Shown one piece after another: positions 8,765 to 18,274 of a DNA stretch of 64,000 bases (position 1 is the first letter of the stretch; each line of letters starts with the position of its first letter). The notes under the pieces are model-generated. The model was not told the origin of the DNA. It did not search any database and saw nothing but the letters and a program-made list of their open reading frames with translations. The position numbers were made by a program, and so were the translations under genes. This stretch comes from Salinibacterium sp. GTDB taxonomy: Bacteria > Actinomycetota > Actinomycetes > Actinomycetales > Microbacteriaceae. The stretch lies in NCBI GenBank assembly GCA_019638845.1, contig JAHBSZ010000001.1, positions 434,001 through 498,000 of the forward strand, read 5' to 3'.

Positions 8765-8778
8765 GATGTTCTCCTGTC

Positions 8779-9252
8779 TCAGCCGCGGAGTACGACGACA
8801 TAGGAAACTGCCGGGCCGTAGTCGTTGGTCTTGCTTGCAGTGACTTGAATCTGAAACGTATCGTCTTCGAAAACTCCGAATGATCCGTCGCCGGAGGTGC
8901 TCTCCTGCAACAGCGCGAAGCCTGCGGCCGAGAGCTTTCCGGATGCCTCGATGTACGACTTCGCGTAATCATCGACCTTCACGACCACAGACCACCCGGT
9001 TCCGAGGTCGAGGCCCAGCGGCACATCGCCGTCAACGAGAGGCACCTCAGGGGGGAACGTGCTGGGGACGCCGTGGAGCGCGTCGAGATTCACATCGTTG
9101 GGTGAGTCGTTCGAGGTACCGCCACCGCCTGCGGTGCCCGAACCGTCGGACCCGCCGCCTGACGGAGTGGCACAACCGGCGAGCATGAACGAGGTCACGA
9201 TCCCGATCGCCAGAACGGCGGCGAACAAGCTCTGACGATGTTTCACGGGCAC
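8779..9252 (-). CDS. Lipoprotein of unknown function (paralogue 2)
   Basis: 157 residues. Lipobox MLAGC (Cys27), a Gly/Ser/Asn-rich flexible linker to about residue 60, then the same small domain as its neighbour: FPPEVPLVDGDVPLGLDLG, WSVVVKV, a helix ending SAAGFALL, and a final strand VSYVVVLRG. It lies first in the lipoprotein pair and 81 bases downstream of typA. A tandem duplication is the simplest explanation. It may bind a partner or ligand outside the membrane, but nothing in the sequence says which. Confidence 0.85.
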   Translation of the reverse strand: MPVKHRQSLFAAVLAIGIVTSFMLAGCATPSGGGSDGSGTAGGGGTSNDSPNDVNLDALHGVPSTFPPEVPLVDGDVPLGLDLGTGWSVVVKVDDYAKSYIEASGKLSAAGFALLQESTSGDGSFGVFEDDTFQIQVTASKTNDYGPAVSYVVVLRG

Positions 9253-9333
9253 AGCGTACCGCTCCGACGCTAGCCGGAGGAATACGGGTTTCGCACCACG
9301 CTGGGCACGAAACGGTCGACGAGCAGAACTGTT

Positions 9334-11241
9334 CTAAGCGTTTTGCTTCTTGCGCTGCGAGTAGGCGCGCGCACGTGCGTTGGAGTCGAGTTCTACCTTG
9401 CGGATGCGAATCACTTCGGGAGTGACTTCAACGCACTCGTCCTCGCGCGCGAACTCGAGGCATTCCTCAAGGGTGAGCTTGCGCGACGGGGTCATCCGCT
9501 CGAACACGTCAGACGTGCTCTGGCGCATGTTGGTGAGTTGCTTCTCTTTGGTGATGTTGACATCCATGTCATCTGCGCGCGAGTTCTCGCCCACCACCAT
9601 GCCTTCATAGACCTCTTGGGTGGGCTCGACGAAGAACGACATCCGCTCCTGAAGGGCGGTCATGGCAAACGGCGTTGCGGCTCCCGAGCGGTCAGCGACG
9701 ATAGAGCCATTCGTCCGAGTCTCGATGGCGCCGGCCCACGGCTCGTAGCCGTGCGAGATCGCGTTGGCGATTCCGGTGCCGCGGGTGATGGTGAGGAACT
9801 CGGTGCGGAAGCCGATCAGGCCTCGCGACGGGACAATGAATTCCATACGCACCCAGCCGGTGCCGTGGTTCGTCATGGTCTCCATGCGGCCCTTGCGGGC
9901 GGCCATGAGCTGCGTGATCGCGCCGAGGTGCTCCTCCGGTGAATCGATCGTGAGGTGCTCGAACGGCTCATTGAGCTTGCCGTCGATGTGTTTGGTGACC
10001 ACCTGGGGCTTGCCGACGGTGAGCTCGTAGCCCTCGCGGCGCATCTGCTCGACGAGGATCGCGAGCGCCAGTTCGCCACGGCCCTGCACCTCCCACGCAT
10101 CCGGTCGGCCGATGTCGACGAGCTTGATCGAGACGTTTCCGACGAGTTCACGGTCGAGACGGTCCTTCACCATGCGGGCAGTGAGCTTGTGGCCCTTGAC
10201 CTTGCCGATGAGGGGACTCGTGTTGGTACCGATCGTCATCGAGATGGCCGGGTCGTCGACCTTGATGGTCGGGAGGGGCCGTACGTCATCCGGGTCGGCA
10301 AGCGTCTCGCCGATCGTGATGTCTTCGAAACCTGCGACCGCAACAATGTCACCGGGCCCCGCAGATTCGGTCGGGAAACGGTCGAGCGCCTTCGTGATCA
10401 GCAACTCGGTGACGCGCACGTTGTGCACGCTGCCGTCGTACTTGACCCATGCGACGGTTTGGCCCTTCTTGATCGTGCCGTTGAAGACACGCAAGAGGGC
10501 GAGACGACCGAGGAACGGCGATGCGTCGAGGTTGGTGACATGCGCTTGGAGTGGGTGGGTGTCATCGTAGGTCGGCGCAGGAATGTGCTTGATGATGGCG
10601 TCGAACAGTGGCTCGAGGTCGTCATTGTCCGGAAGGGTGCCGTTGTCGGGCTTGTTCCAACTCGCGGCACCATTGCGGCCCGAGGCGTAGACGACGGGCA
10701 CGTCGAGAACGGCGTCGAGATCCATGTCGGGGAAGTCATCGTGCATGTCGCTCGCCAGGCCCAAGAGGAGGTCTTGGCTTTCGGAGACGACCTCGTCGAT
10801 GCGGGCATCCGGGCGGTCGGTTTTGTTGACGAGCAACACGACCGGCAGCTTGGCTTCGAGCGCCTTGCGCAGCACAAAGCGGGTCTGCGGGAGCGGGCCT
10901 TCGCTCGCATCGACCAGTAGCACGACGCCATCGACCATCGAGAGGCCGCGCTCGACCTCACCGCCGAAGTCGGCGTGGCCGGGCGTATCGATCACGTTGA
11001 TGGTGATGGGGCCTTCCACCGCATGAATGCCCTTGTACGAGATCGCCGTGTTTTTCGCGAGAATCGTAATTCCCTTTTCGCGCTCGAGGTCGTTCGAGTC
11101 CATCGCACGCTCTTCGAGGTGTGCGTGCTCGGCGAACGAGTTGGTCTGTCGAAGCATCGCGTCGACCAGAGTCGTCTTGCCGTGGTCAACGTGGGCGACG
11201 ATAGCGACGTTGCGCAGGTCGGAGCGTGTGGCAATAGCCAT
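9334..11241 (-). CDS. typA: Ribosome-associated translational GTPase TypA/BipA
   Basis: 635 residues, the full family length. G motifs are AHVDHGKTT (16-24), DTPGH (85-89) and NKTD (139-142), followed by elongation-factor domains II, III and V and the TypA-specific C-terminal domain. It binds 70S ribosomes and acts in ribosome assembly or stress-related translation. ATG 11241 is preceded by AGAAGGAACC, a good ribosome-binding site. It lies between the binding-protein gene at 11418 and the two lipoprotein genes, all on the minus strand. Confidence 0.97.
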   Translation of the reverse strand: MAIATRSDLRNVAIVAHVDHGKTTLVDAMLRQTNSFAEHAHLEERAMDSNDLEREKGITILAKNTAISYKGIHAVEGPITINVIDTPGHADFGGEVERGLSMVDGVVLLVDASEGPLPQTRFVLRKALEAKLPVVLLVNKTDRPDARIDEVVSESQDLLLGLASDMHDDFPDMDLDAVLDVPVVYASGRNGAASWNKPDNGTLPDNDDLEPLFDAIIKHIPAPTYDDTHPLQAHVTNLDASPFLGRLALLRVFNGTIKKGQTVAWVKYDGSVHNVRVTELLITKALDRFPTESAGPGDIVAVAGFEDITIGETLADPDDVRPLPTIKVDDPAISMTIGTNTSPLIGKVKGHKLTARMVKDRLDRELVGNVSIKLVDIGRPDAWEVQGRGELALAILVEQMRREGYELTVGKPQVVTKHIDGKLNEPFEHLTIDSPEEHLGAITQLMAARKGRMETMTNHGTGWVRMEFIVPSRGLIGFRTEFLTITRGTGIANAISHGYEPWAGAIETRTNGSIVADRSGAATPFAMTALQERMSFFVEPTQEVYEGMVVGENSRADDMDVNITKEKQLTNMRQSTSDVFERMTPSRKLTLEECLEFAREDECVEVTPEVIRIRKVELDSNARARAYSQRKKQNA

Positions 11242-11417
11242 GGCAGGTTCCTTCTAGTTGAGGCCTACGACGGCCTGGGAAGTTTCGGAAGCGCACAATC
11301 CCACCGCGCGAAGTGCAGCAAGAAGTCGCTCGAGGAAGCGTCTTGGGGTTTACGCAGGTTCTCGCCTCAGGCGACCTGCGTGTCTAGTCTACGCGATCCG
11401 AGCAAATTGCCGTTTCG

Positions 11418-13220
11418 TCACGGCGTAACGGCCTTCCAATCCCACACATTCCAGAAGATAGTGGGGTTCAGCACCGAAGAGGAGATTCCGGAAACCGCCT
11501 TCTTGTCAAAGGCGTACAGGCTCGGGTACTGAAAGAGCGGCACCCCGAATCCGTCGGCCCAGAGCAGGGCATCCACTCGCGTCTCGATGTCGACCTGGCG
11601 CACGGGGTCGAATGTTGTCGATAGTTCCGCCAGCAGAGCGTCGACATCCTTGTTCGAGTAATGACTCAGGTTGTTGCGGCCGTTGGTCGAGAATGCCTCG
11701 ATGACAGCCGTCACACTCAAGCTCGAAGGTTGCCACCCATACAGTGCGGCGTCATAGGCTCCGGCGGCGCCCAAAAGGTCACGCCAACCGGCGGAGGAAC
11801 AGTCAGTGACGCTGATGCCCGCGAGTGCGGCCGAGGTCTGAATGAGGCCGAACTCGGCTACGCGTCTCGGGCTCGTGGGGTCGTACAGCACGCACACGAC
11901 CGGATTGGGCACCCCCGCCTCGGCGAGCAACGCCTTTGCGCCCTCGATGTCGACGTCCGCATAGTCGGCGGAACCGTTCACCGCCACCGAAGCTGTGTAG
12001 TTGTCGGTACCGGGCAGGAACACGTGAGAATCGCGCGTCGTCGCATCCTTCTGCACCGGCGTCACGAGATCAGTGACGATCTGCGCACGAGGGACGGTCT
12101 TGAGGAAGGCCTCACGGATGCGGGCGTCCTCGACGTAACCGTTCTTGGATTCAGCGAACTGCAGATCGAGGTGCTCGTAGGTACCTCCGGATGTGCTCAC
12201 GACCTGCTGCCCCGTCGCTTTGAATGCCGCCGTCACCTCCGTCGACGCCTGCGGCACGATGACCTGCACCGAACCGTTGAAGAGCGCCTGCACCGCCGCG
12301 AGCGGATCGGGGATGACCCGCACCACGATGGTCTCGATGTTGGGCATCCGGGAACCCACGTACTCAGGGTTGGCGGTGAGCGTGACGTACTCCCCCGCCA
12401 CGAAATCGCTGATCACATACGGGCCGTCGCCCACCAGCAAGTCGGGATCGCTCGGCATGGCGTCGAGATTGAACCCCGTGTTCCAGAAGGCGGAGATCTT
12501 GGCGAGCGCTGCGCGGTCGTTGGTGGTGATCGCGGCGATAACCGCATCCTTCGCGCGCTGCTCATCCGTGATGCCGAGCGCGTGCTTGCCAATGACGTGG
12601 GCCGGCAAGCCCGCCGACCTGAAGACCAATTCCCAATCTGCAAGCGGAGAGTCGAAACGCATGGTTATCGACTTGAGGTCGTCACTCACGATCGGGAGCT
12701 GGCTTACCAACGCCAACCCGTTCGGGTGAGCTTGGTTGGCTCCCGAATCGAAGTAGACCGCGTCGGCGGGAAAGGCGTCGGTGAACTTGCCGGTCGAGGG
12801 GTCGATGTACTTCGTCTTGTCGATGGGGTCGTTGAGCGCGCCCGACAGCGCTGCCCAGTTGAGCAGGAGATCGGCAGCACCGACTGCCGCGCCGTCCGAC
12901 CAGGTGACGCCGTCGGCGATCGTGTACCGCACGATGAGCGGGTCATCCGACAGCTTGGTGTACGAACCGAAGGATTCGTCTTTCACCAGCTCGGGAACGT
13001 CATTGACGTAGTTGAAGCCAGAATTTGTCGCGTAAACGATGTTGCTGTTCGCGGGATCCGTTCCGTAGCTCGTCGCGTCGTTGTACGAGTAGAACGAGTG
13101 ATCCCAGCCGACCGACACCGATGTGCCTTCAACGACTTCAGAGGCGTAACTAGTGCACCCAGACAGCACGAGCGTCGCCGTCACGATCACGGCTACAGCA
13201 CCGATCGATGCCACTCTCAT
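11418..13220 (-). CDS. ABC transporter substrate-binding lipoprotein, peptide family (SBP_bac_5), second copy
   Basis: 600 residues from ATG 13220, which has GGGAGGAAAC before it; the 33-residue extension to 13319 is rejected. Signal peptide with lipobox VLSGC (Cys22). The mature part follows the family-5 binding protein pattern and is a close paralogue of 18320-20128: SVGWDHSFYSYN, TNSGFNYV, KYTIADGVTWSDG-like strand (RYTIADGVTWSDG), LPAHVIGKHALGI and the C-terminal PTIFWNVWDWKAVTP. It captures an oligopeptide or similar organic solute for the permeases encoded upstream. It is the last gene of the transporter locus, after the ATPase gene. Confidence 0.9.
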   Translation of the reverse strand: MRVASIGAVAVIVTATLVLSGCTSYASEVVEGTSVSVGWDHSFYSYNDATSYGTDPANSNIVYATNSGFNYVNDVPELVKDESFGSYTKLSDDPLIVRYTIADGVTWSDGAAVGAADLLLNWAALSGALNDPIDKTKYIDPSTGKFTDAFPADAVYFDSGANQAHPNGLALVSQLPIVSDDLKSITMRFDSPLADWELVFRSAGLPAHVIGKHALGITDEQRAKDAVIAAITTNDRAALAKISAFWNTGFNLDAMPSDPDLLVGDGPYVISDFVAGEYVTLTANPEYVGSRMPNIETIVVRVIPDPLAAVQALFNGSVQVIVPQASTEVTAAFKATGQQVVSTSGGTYEHLDLQFAESKNGYVEDARIREAFLKTVPRAQIVTDLVTPVQKDATTRDSHVFLPGTDNYTASVAVNGSADYADVDIEGAKALLAEAGVPNPVVCVLYDPTSPRRVAEFGLIQTSAALAGISVTDCSSAGWRDLLGAAGAYDAALYGWQPSSLSVTAVIEAFSTNGRNNLSHYSNKDVDALLAELSTTFDPVRQVDIETRVDALLWADGFGVPLFQYPSLYAFDKKAVSGISSSVLNPTIFWNVWDWKAVTP

Positions 13221-13302
13221 GTTTCCTCCCGTGTTCGCCCCGGGCTCACGGACCCGATAGTCCCACCCTAGGTCGTTACGCGCGGAGCACTGGAGCCGCG
13301 AG

Positions 13303-15000
13303 CTAGTCCTTGCCCGCACTCTGAGCGGCCGACGCCATACGGCCCTCGCGGCGAGCTCGCTGTGCGAGAGGGTCTGGGAGCGGCACGGCCGCGATAAGTC
13401 GCTGGGTATACGGGTCCTGCGGGTTGCGCAGAATCTCGTCGCGCGTCCCCTGCTCGACGAGCCTGCCCCGATGCATCACTGCGATCCGGTGCGCGAGGAT
13501 GTCGACAACCGCAAGGTCGTGACTGACGAAGAGGCACGCGAACTGCAGTCGCTCCTGAAGCTCTTGCAACAGGTCGAGGAACCGCGCCTGTACCGACACG
13601 TCGAGCGCGCTCGTAGGCTCGTCAGCGACGAGCAACTCGGGCGTCAGGGCGAGCGCCCTAGCGATCCCGACCCGCTGGCGCTGACCGCCACTGAGCTCGT
13701 GGGGGTAGCGGTTGCGGTAGCTCGTCGGCAACTCTACCGAGCTGAGCAATTCCTCGACGCGGTGGTCGAGATCTTTGCCGGATGCCTCGCCCGCCAACAG
13801 CAGCGGCTCGCCGATCGACTGGCCAATCGGCATGCGCGGGTTGAGACTCGACCCCGGATCCTGAAACACGATCCCCGTCTTGCGACGTAGCGGACGCAAT
13901 TCACGGTTGTTCGCGTTGGAGATGTCGTGTCCGACGACCGTCAAGCGACCTTCTGCAATGGGCAGCAACCCGACGGAGGCCCGCCCGAGAGTGGTCTTAC
14001 CCGAACCGGATTCGCCCACGAGTCCCAAGATTTCGCCGGGGTAGATCTCGAGGTTAATGTGTTCCGCGGCCCGGAACGCCGGAACGCGTCCGCGCTTCGG
14101 GTAGTCGATCGCGACATCCTCGAAGCTCAGCACCGGTGCGCGGTGCTCCTTCTCGTTGATGGGCTCCTGCTCATTGACCTGCACGACAGCGGTACCGAGG
14201 CTCGGCACGGCCGCGAGCAACGACTGGGTGTATGGATGCTGCGGCTTCGTGAAGACGTCCACCACGGTTCCGGATTCGACCCCGACCCCATCCTTCATGA
14301 CGAGGATGTTGTCGGCGAGGTCTGCGACCACGCCCATGTCGTGAGTGATGAGGATGATCGCGCTGTCGAGCCGCTTGTGCAGGCTTCGCAGCAGATCGAG
14401 AATCTCGGCCTGAACCGTCACGTCGAGGGCCGTCGTCGGCTCGTCGGCAATGAGCAGCACCGGGTCACAAGAGATCGACTGGGCGATCATCGCGCGCTGA
14501 CGCTGCCCGCCCGAGAGCTGATGCGGATATTTGTTGAAGGCGATCGCCGGATCCGGCATCTCGACCTTGGTCAGCAGGTCGATCGCCCGCGCCTTCGCCT
14601 GCGCCGGGTTGAGGTCAAAGTGCGAGCGCAATGCCTCCATGATCTGGAAGCCGATCGTGTACACCGGGTTAAGTGCCGTCATCGGTTCTTGGAAAATGAC
14701 GGCGATCTCGCTACCTCGAACGTGCATGAGCTCGCGCTGCGAGACGCCGCGCAGCTCGCGCCCGAGAAGTTTCACCGAGCCAGTGACCTTCGAGTTCGCC
14801 GGCAGCAGTCCCAAGAGGGCCATCGAGCTCGAGCTCTTGCCCGATCCGGATTCTCCAACGATCGCCAGTACTTCGCCGCGCTTCACCGTGTAGGTGAGTC
14901 CGATCGCGGCCGGGTAGAAGGTGCCGTCAACCCAGAAGTCGACTCCGAGGTCGGTGACCTCGAGCACGGTCTCTGCCGTTGCGGTAGCTGGTGGAGTCAC
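13303..15000 (-). CDS. Fused double ATP-binding protein of a peptide-type ABC importer (DppD-DppF)
   Basis: 565 residues with two complete nucleotide-binding domains in one chain. The first has Walker A GESGSGKSSSS (from residue 50), signature HQLSGGQRQR and Walker B LLIADEPTTALD. The second has GESGSGKTTLG, HELSGGQRQR and LLVADEPTSALD. The oligopeptide/dipeptide family C-terminal segments are present after each domain. It energises the permease pair at 15641-18216. The GTG at 15000 is 38 bases from the start of a divergent PH-like gene, which separates it from the permease genes, so it probably has its own promoter. Confidence 0.95.
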   Translation of the reverse strand: MTPPATATAETVLEVTDLGVDFWVDGTFYPAAIGLTYTVKRGEVLAIVGESGSGKSSSSMALLGLLPANSKVTGSVKLLGRELRGVSQRELMHVRGSEIAVIFQEPMTALNPVYTIGFQIMEALRSHFDLNPAQAKARAIDLLTKVEMPDPAIAFNKYPHQLSGGQRQRAMIAQSISCDPVLLIADEPTTALDVTVQAEILDLLRSLHKRLDSAIILITHDMGVVADLADNILVMKDGVGVESGTVVDVFTKPQHPYTQSLLAAVPSLGTAVVQVNEQEPINEKEHRAPVLSFEDVAIDYPKRGRVPAFRAAEHINLEIYPGEILGLVGESGSGKTTLGRASVGLLPIAEGRLTVVGHDISNANNRELRPLRRKTGIVFQDPGSSLNPRMPIGQSIGEPLLLAGEASGKDLDHRVEELLSSVELPTSYRNRYPHELSGGQRQRVGIARALALTPELLVADEPTSALDVSVQARFLDLLQELQERLQFACLFVSHDLAVVDILAHRIAVMHRGRLVEQGTRDEILRNPQDPYTQRLIAAVPLPDPLAQRARREGRMASAAQSAGKD

Positions 15001-15038
15001 TGGATGCCCTTCGCCCTGCGGTCTGCGAAGCTGAGTAC

Positions 15039-15635
15039 ATGCGCTTCGCCCCGACCATCTTTCGACCGGCCTTCGGCCGTGTCTTGAGTGTCATTGTTGT
15101 TGTCATTGCCGCGAGCGGTCTCGCCGGATACGTCGTCGCCGGTGATCTCGCCGGTCTCGTACGTTACGGCTGGGGACTGCTGCTGCTTGCGGCCGTCGCC
15201 CTCGCGTTGTTCTGGTTTCCTCGGCTCGGCGTTGCTGAGCACGAGGTGACCGTGCGCAATGTCTTCAGCACCGTGCACCTGCCTTGGCCCGCCATCACGC
15301 TCGTCGACACCAAGTGGGCGTTGACGCTGCACACGGCCGACCGCAAGGTCACCGTGTGGGCGAGCCCCGCACCGAATCGCTACGCCTCGCAGGCAGCGAC
15401 TCGTTCCTCGGCGCGTGTCGCGTCGTCGAACTTCGCTCCGCGCCCCGGCGATCTGCTCGAAACGCAGAGCGGTGCAGCGGCGTTCGTGATTCGTCATCAC
15501 TGGGAAGACCTGCGTGCCGATGGTCTGCTCGACGCTGGCGCCGAACCGGGATCGGTGCGCCGCGACATCCACTGGGTGACGATCACCGTGCTCGCCGTGC
15601 TCGCCGCGGCTACCGCGGTGGGCATCCTGCTCTAG
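15039..15635 (+). CDS. Small membrane protein with a bacterial PH-like domain, inside the transporter locus
   Basis: 198 residues from ATG 15039; an in-frame GTG at 14991 would overlap the ATPase gene. Layout: two N-terminal hydrophobic helices (about residues 11-60), a beta-rich stretch with GVAEHEVTVRNVFSTVHLPW and ALTLHTADRKVTVWASPAP that resembles bacterial PH domains in actinobacterial membrane proteins, and a final hydrophobic helix. It is on the strand opposite to all transporter genes and sits exactly between the permease and ATPase genes, six bases from the dppC-like stop. A role in the transporter is not shown; insertion of an unrelated gene is equally possible. Confidence 0.75.
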   Translation: MRFAPTIFRPAFGRVLSVIVVVIAASGLAGYVVAGDLAGLVRYGWGLLLLAAVALALFWFPRLGVAEHEVTVRNVFSTVHLPWPAITLVDTKWALTLHTADRKVTVWASPAPNRYASQAATRSSARVASSNFAPRPGDLLETQSGAAAFVIRHHWEDLRADGLLDAGAEPGSVRRDIHWVTITVLAVLAAATAVGILL

Positions 15636-15640
15636 CAAGA

Positions 15641-16675
15641 TCACGCGCTCTTCTCCGAGACGAAGGTCGCACGCGTCAAGGCACGGTCAGTGGGCATCCG
15701 ACGCTGGCGCGGGTCGAATGCGTCACGCAGGCCATCGCCGATGAAGTTGATGCACAGCGCGATCGAGATGATGAAGACGCCGGGCCACCAGAACAGCCAG
15801 GGGCGAGTCGCGAACGCCGCTTGATTCTCGCTGATGATCTTGCCGAGCGACGTGTCGGGCGCCTGAACGCCGTAACCGAGGAAGCTCAAGCCGGTCTCGA
15901 TCAGGATCGCCGCTGCCATGAGCAGTGTCGAGTTGACGATGATGACACCGACAGCGTTCGGCAGGATGTGACGGAAGATGATGCGGCGATCGCGCGCACC
16001 AGCCACTCGGGCCGCATCCACGAACTCCCGCTCGCGCAGGCTGAGGAACTCACCGCGAACCAGACGGGCGAGCCCCGTCCACAGCACGAGGCCGAGGATG
16101 ATCGCGAGGACCGGCGCCCCCGCGAACCCGAACCGACGCCCGAGTACCGCGCCGATGACGATCACCGGGATGGTGATGACGACATCGGTAAGACGCATCA
16201 GGACGGAGTCGGTCCAACCCCGGTAGTAGCCCGAGATCGCGCCGACGACGGTTCCGATCATGGTGGCGATGCTGCCCACGATCACCATGATCATCAGGGA
16301 TTGCTGGGTGCCACGCATCACGACGGCGAAAATGTCACGACCGACTTGATCCTGACCGAAGGGGTGGTTGCCGATCGCGAACGGGAACAGGCTCAGGGTG
16401 GGGCGTCCGTTGTTCTCGATGTCGCCAGCGATATTCCAGGTGAACTGCCACCAGCCGCCGGACTTCCAATCGCCGAAGGCGACACCCACCGATGTAAATG
16501 CCAGCACGATGATGAAGGCAAGCACCACCATCGAGACAAGAGCTCCGCGGTGCCGGAAGAACCGCTTTCGGACGATCTGACCCTGGCTGAGACCAGCGAT
16601 GTCCTTGAGCTCGATCGAGTTCTCGTGATCGGTGACGCCGCCCTTGGGGTCGACGGGACTGGACAGGTTACTCAT
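15641..16675 (-). CDS. ABC transporter permease, DppC/OppC type
   Basis: 344 residues. A long cytoplasmic N-terminus with the OppC N-domain region (RKRFFRHRGALVSMVVLAFI), a periplasmic loop with HPFGQDQVGRDIFAVVMRG, and five more transmembrane segments. The EAA-type loop that contacts the ATPase is FVDAARVAGARDRRIIFRHI. Its ATG overlaps the stop of the partner permease (TGATG), showing translational coupling. It forms the channel with the DppB-type subunit. Confidence 0.95.
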   Translation of the reverse strand: MSNLSSPVDPKGGVTDHENSIELKDIAGLSQGQIVRKRFFRHRGALVSMVVLAFIIVLAFTSVGVAFGDWKSGGWWQFTWNIAGDIENNGRPTLSLFPFAIGNHPFGQDQVGRDIFAVVMRGTQQSLMIMVIVGSIATMIGTVVGAISGYYRGWTDSVLMRLTDVVITIPVIVIGAVLGRRFGFAGAPVLAIILGLVLWTGLARLVRGEFLSLREREFVDAARVAGARDRRIIFRHILPNAVGVIIVNSTLLMAAAILIETGLSFLGYGVQAPDTSLGKIISENQAAFATRPWLFWWPGVFIISIALCINFIGDGLRDAFDPRQRRMPTDRALTRATFVSEKSA

Positions 16676-18216
16676 CAGGACACCCGGATTCTCGGGTCGA
16701 GACCTGCATAGACGAGGTCGGCGATCAGGTTGAAGAGGATGGCGAGGCTACCGGTGACTAAGAAGAACGCCATCACCGGGTTGGGATCCACGTGATCCAA
16801 CCCGTTTTGGAAGAGAGCACCCATGCCGGTCCAGCCGAACACTCGCTCGGTGATGACGGCACCGCCGATGATCCCACCGATGTCGAAGGCAACGATGGTG
16901 GCAATCGGGATGAGTGCGTTGCGGAATGCGTGGCGAACGACAACCGTGCGCTCGGTAAGTCCCTTGGCGCGTGCGGTGCGGATGTAGTCCTGGTTCATCA
17001 CCTCAAGCAGGCTCGCCCGAGAGTATCTCGTATAAGTCGCGAACGAGATCAGGATGAGGGCGATGGTCGGCAGCAAGAGATGCGTGAACAGATCGATGCC
17101 ATGCACCCACAGCGACCCTTCGAGCCCAGGCGTGCCCGACCCGATGGTGGCAATCGGCCGTCCCTTGACTCGCCCGGATTGCGCATAGTCATCCCACACC
17201 TGCATGAAGCGGTCGAGTGACAGCACTGCGCCCGCGACGAGGCCGACAAGCGCGGCCGTTCGAGCGACCGGACGACGGTCGTCGCCGCCCATGAACCACC
17301 CGATGCCCAAGGCGACACCGACGAGAGCGACGAGGGATCCGACCCATCCCCAGAACGGCAAACCTGTCGTGTAGTAGATGAACGGGTACCAGAGCGCGGC
17401 GCCCACGCCGGCTACCACGAGTGACGCGTAGAGCGCCTTGCGGTTGCGGAGGCCAGTAGAAATCGCCGTGACACCGAACGCTGCACCGACGAGTGTGATG
17501 ATGATCCCCACGATGCCGATATGCGGGTAGCTGAACCAGTTGGACATATCCATGTAGATCAGGACCGCCGCCGTCGCGGCCGCGGCAATGCCGAAGGTCG
17601 CGAGTCGCCTGAGGCCCTTGCCCGGGATGATCGACATCCAGATCAACCCGGCGATTACCGCCAACAACGGAACGAGCCACCAGACGATCTGCGGATGCGC
17701 CAAGAAATCGTTGAAGCCGATTGCGATGTACTGCTTGAGCAGGACCGCCACCCAGAAGATCGGTAGCGAGAAGAACAGGAATGACAGGAAGGTCACGCCA
17801 TAGTCGTAGCCGCTGTACTGGCGAAGCGCCGTGGTGATTCCGACCACCAGACCGAGCACGATCGCAACAAGGCTCGCGATCGTCACGAGCTGCAGTGTCG
17901 ATCCCGCGGCCTGCGCGAGCAGGATGTTGACCGGCTGATTCTGCACGGTCACGCCGAGGTCGAAGAATCCCTTGCCGGTGAAGCCGAAGATGCCGCCTAG
18001 CCAGATGAAATAGCGCAGGTACGGCGGCACATCGAGGTGCAACAACATTGTTCGCGCCTCGATGAGCTGAAGTTTATTGGGGGCTGTACTGGTTCGCAGA
18101 TCCTCGAGTGGGTCGCCCGAAAGCGAGACGAGGATGTACATGAGGTACGTGGCCGCGAGAAAGATGAAGATCGAGGCGATGAGCCGCCTCACGACGAATG
18201 TTGCCACGAATGGCAC
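16675..18216 (-). CDS. ABC transporter permease, DppB/OppB type, with large internal membrane insertion
   Basis: 513 residues against about 310-340 for usual DppB. The N-terminal helix, LRQYSGYDYGVTFLSFLFFS and SLPIFWVAVLL (to about residue 160) and the C-terminal part from about residue 370, with the EAA loop MNQDYIRTARAKGLTERTVV (408-427), are normal. Between residues about 175 and 345 there is an extra stretch with about six hydrophobic segments. The gene follows the binding-protein gene 18320-20128 after a 103-base gap with a strong hairpin. The pore role is secure; the role of the insert is unknown. Confidence 0.93.
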   Translation of the reverse strand: MPFVATFVVRRLIASIFIFLAATYLMYILVSLSGDPLEDLRTSTAPNKLQLIEARTMLLHLDVPPYLRYFIWLGGIFGFTGKGFFDLGVTVQNQPVNILLAQAAGSTLQLVTIASLVAIVLGLVVGITTALRQYSGYDYGVTFLSFLFFSLPIFWVAVLLKQYIAIGFNDFLAHPQIVWWLVPLLAVIAGLIWMSIIPGKGLRRLATFGIAAAATAAVLIYMDMSNWFSYPHIGIVGIIITLVGAAFGVTAISTGLRNRKALYASLVVAGVGAALWYPFIYYTTGLPFWGWVGSLVALVGVALGIGWFMGGDDRRPVARTAALVGLVAGAVLSLDRFMQVWDDYAQSGRVKGRPIATIGSGTPGLEGSLWVHGIDLFTHLLLPTIALILISFATYTRYSRASLLEVMNQDYIRTARAKGLTERTVVVRHAFRNALIPIATIVAFDIGGIIGGAVITERVFGWTGMGALFQNGLDHVDPNPVMAFFLVTGSLAILFNLIADLVYAGLDPRIRVS

Positions 18217-18242
18217 CTACCTTTGTGGTTCTTCCAGAGGGT

Positions 18243-18274
18243 GGGCGCTGGGGCCGCGAACGGCCCCAGCGCCC
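18243..18274 (-). other. Strong intergenic hairpin between binding-protein and permease genes
   Basis: GGGCGCTGGGGCC (18243-18255), loop GCGAAC, then the exact complement GGCCCCAGCGCCC (18262-18274): a 13-bp perfect stem. No T-run follows on the minus strand, so it is more likely a 3' stabilising or partial-attenuation hairpin that keeps binding-protein mRNA in excess than a full terminator. A smaller stem (GTCAC/GTGAC, 18290-18303) lies just before it. Confidence 0.7.

Noticed and set aside
9325-9335. Palindrome AGAAC-T-GTTCT at the typA end, possible SOS (LexA) box
   Set aside because: The half-site spacing is one base instead of the four of GAACnnnnGTTC, and it lies at a 3' end.
11353-11380. 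Hairpin CGCAGGT...CCTGCG between the second binding protein and typA
   Set aside because: The stem needs a three-base bulge and has no T-run on either strand; too weak to call a terminator.
11661-13271. 536-codon plus-strand frame opposite the second binding protein
   Set aside because: Arg/His/Asp-rich translation typical of antisense in GC-rich DNA; the minus strand encodes a full lipoprotein with signal peptide.
15284-16711. 475-codon plus-strand frame over the PH-like and DppC genes
   Set aside because: Charged low-complexity translation; overlaps two well supported genes.
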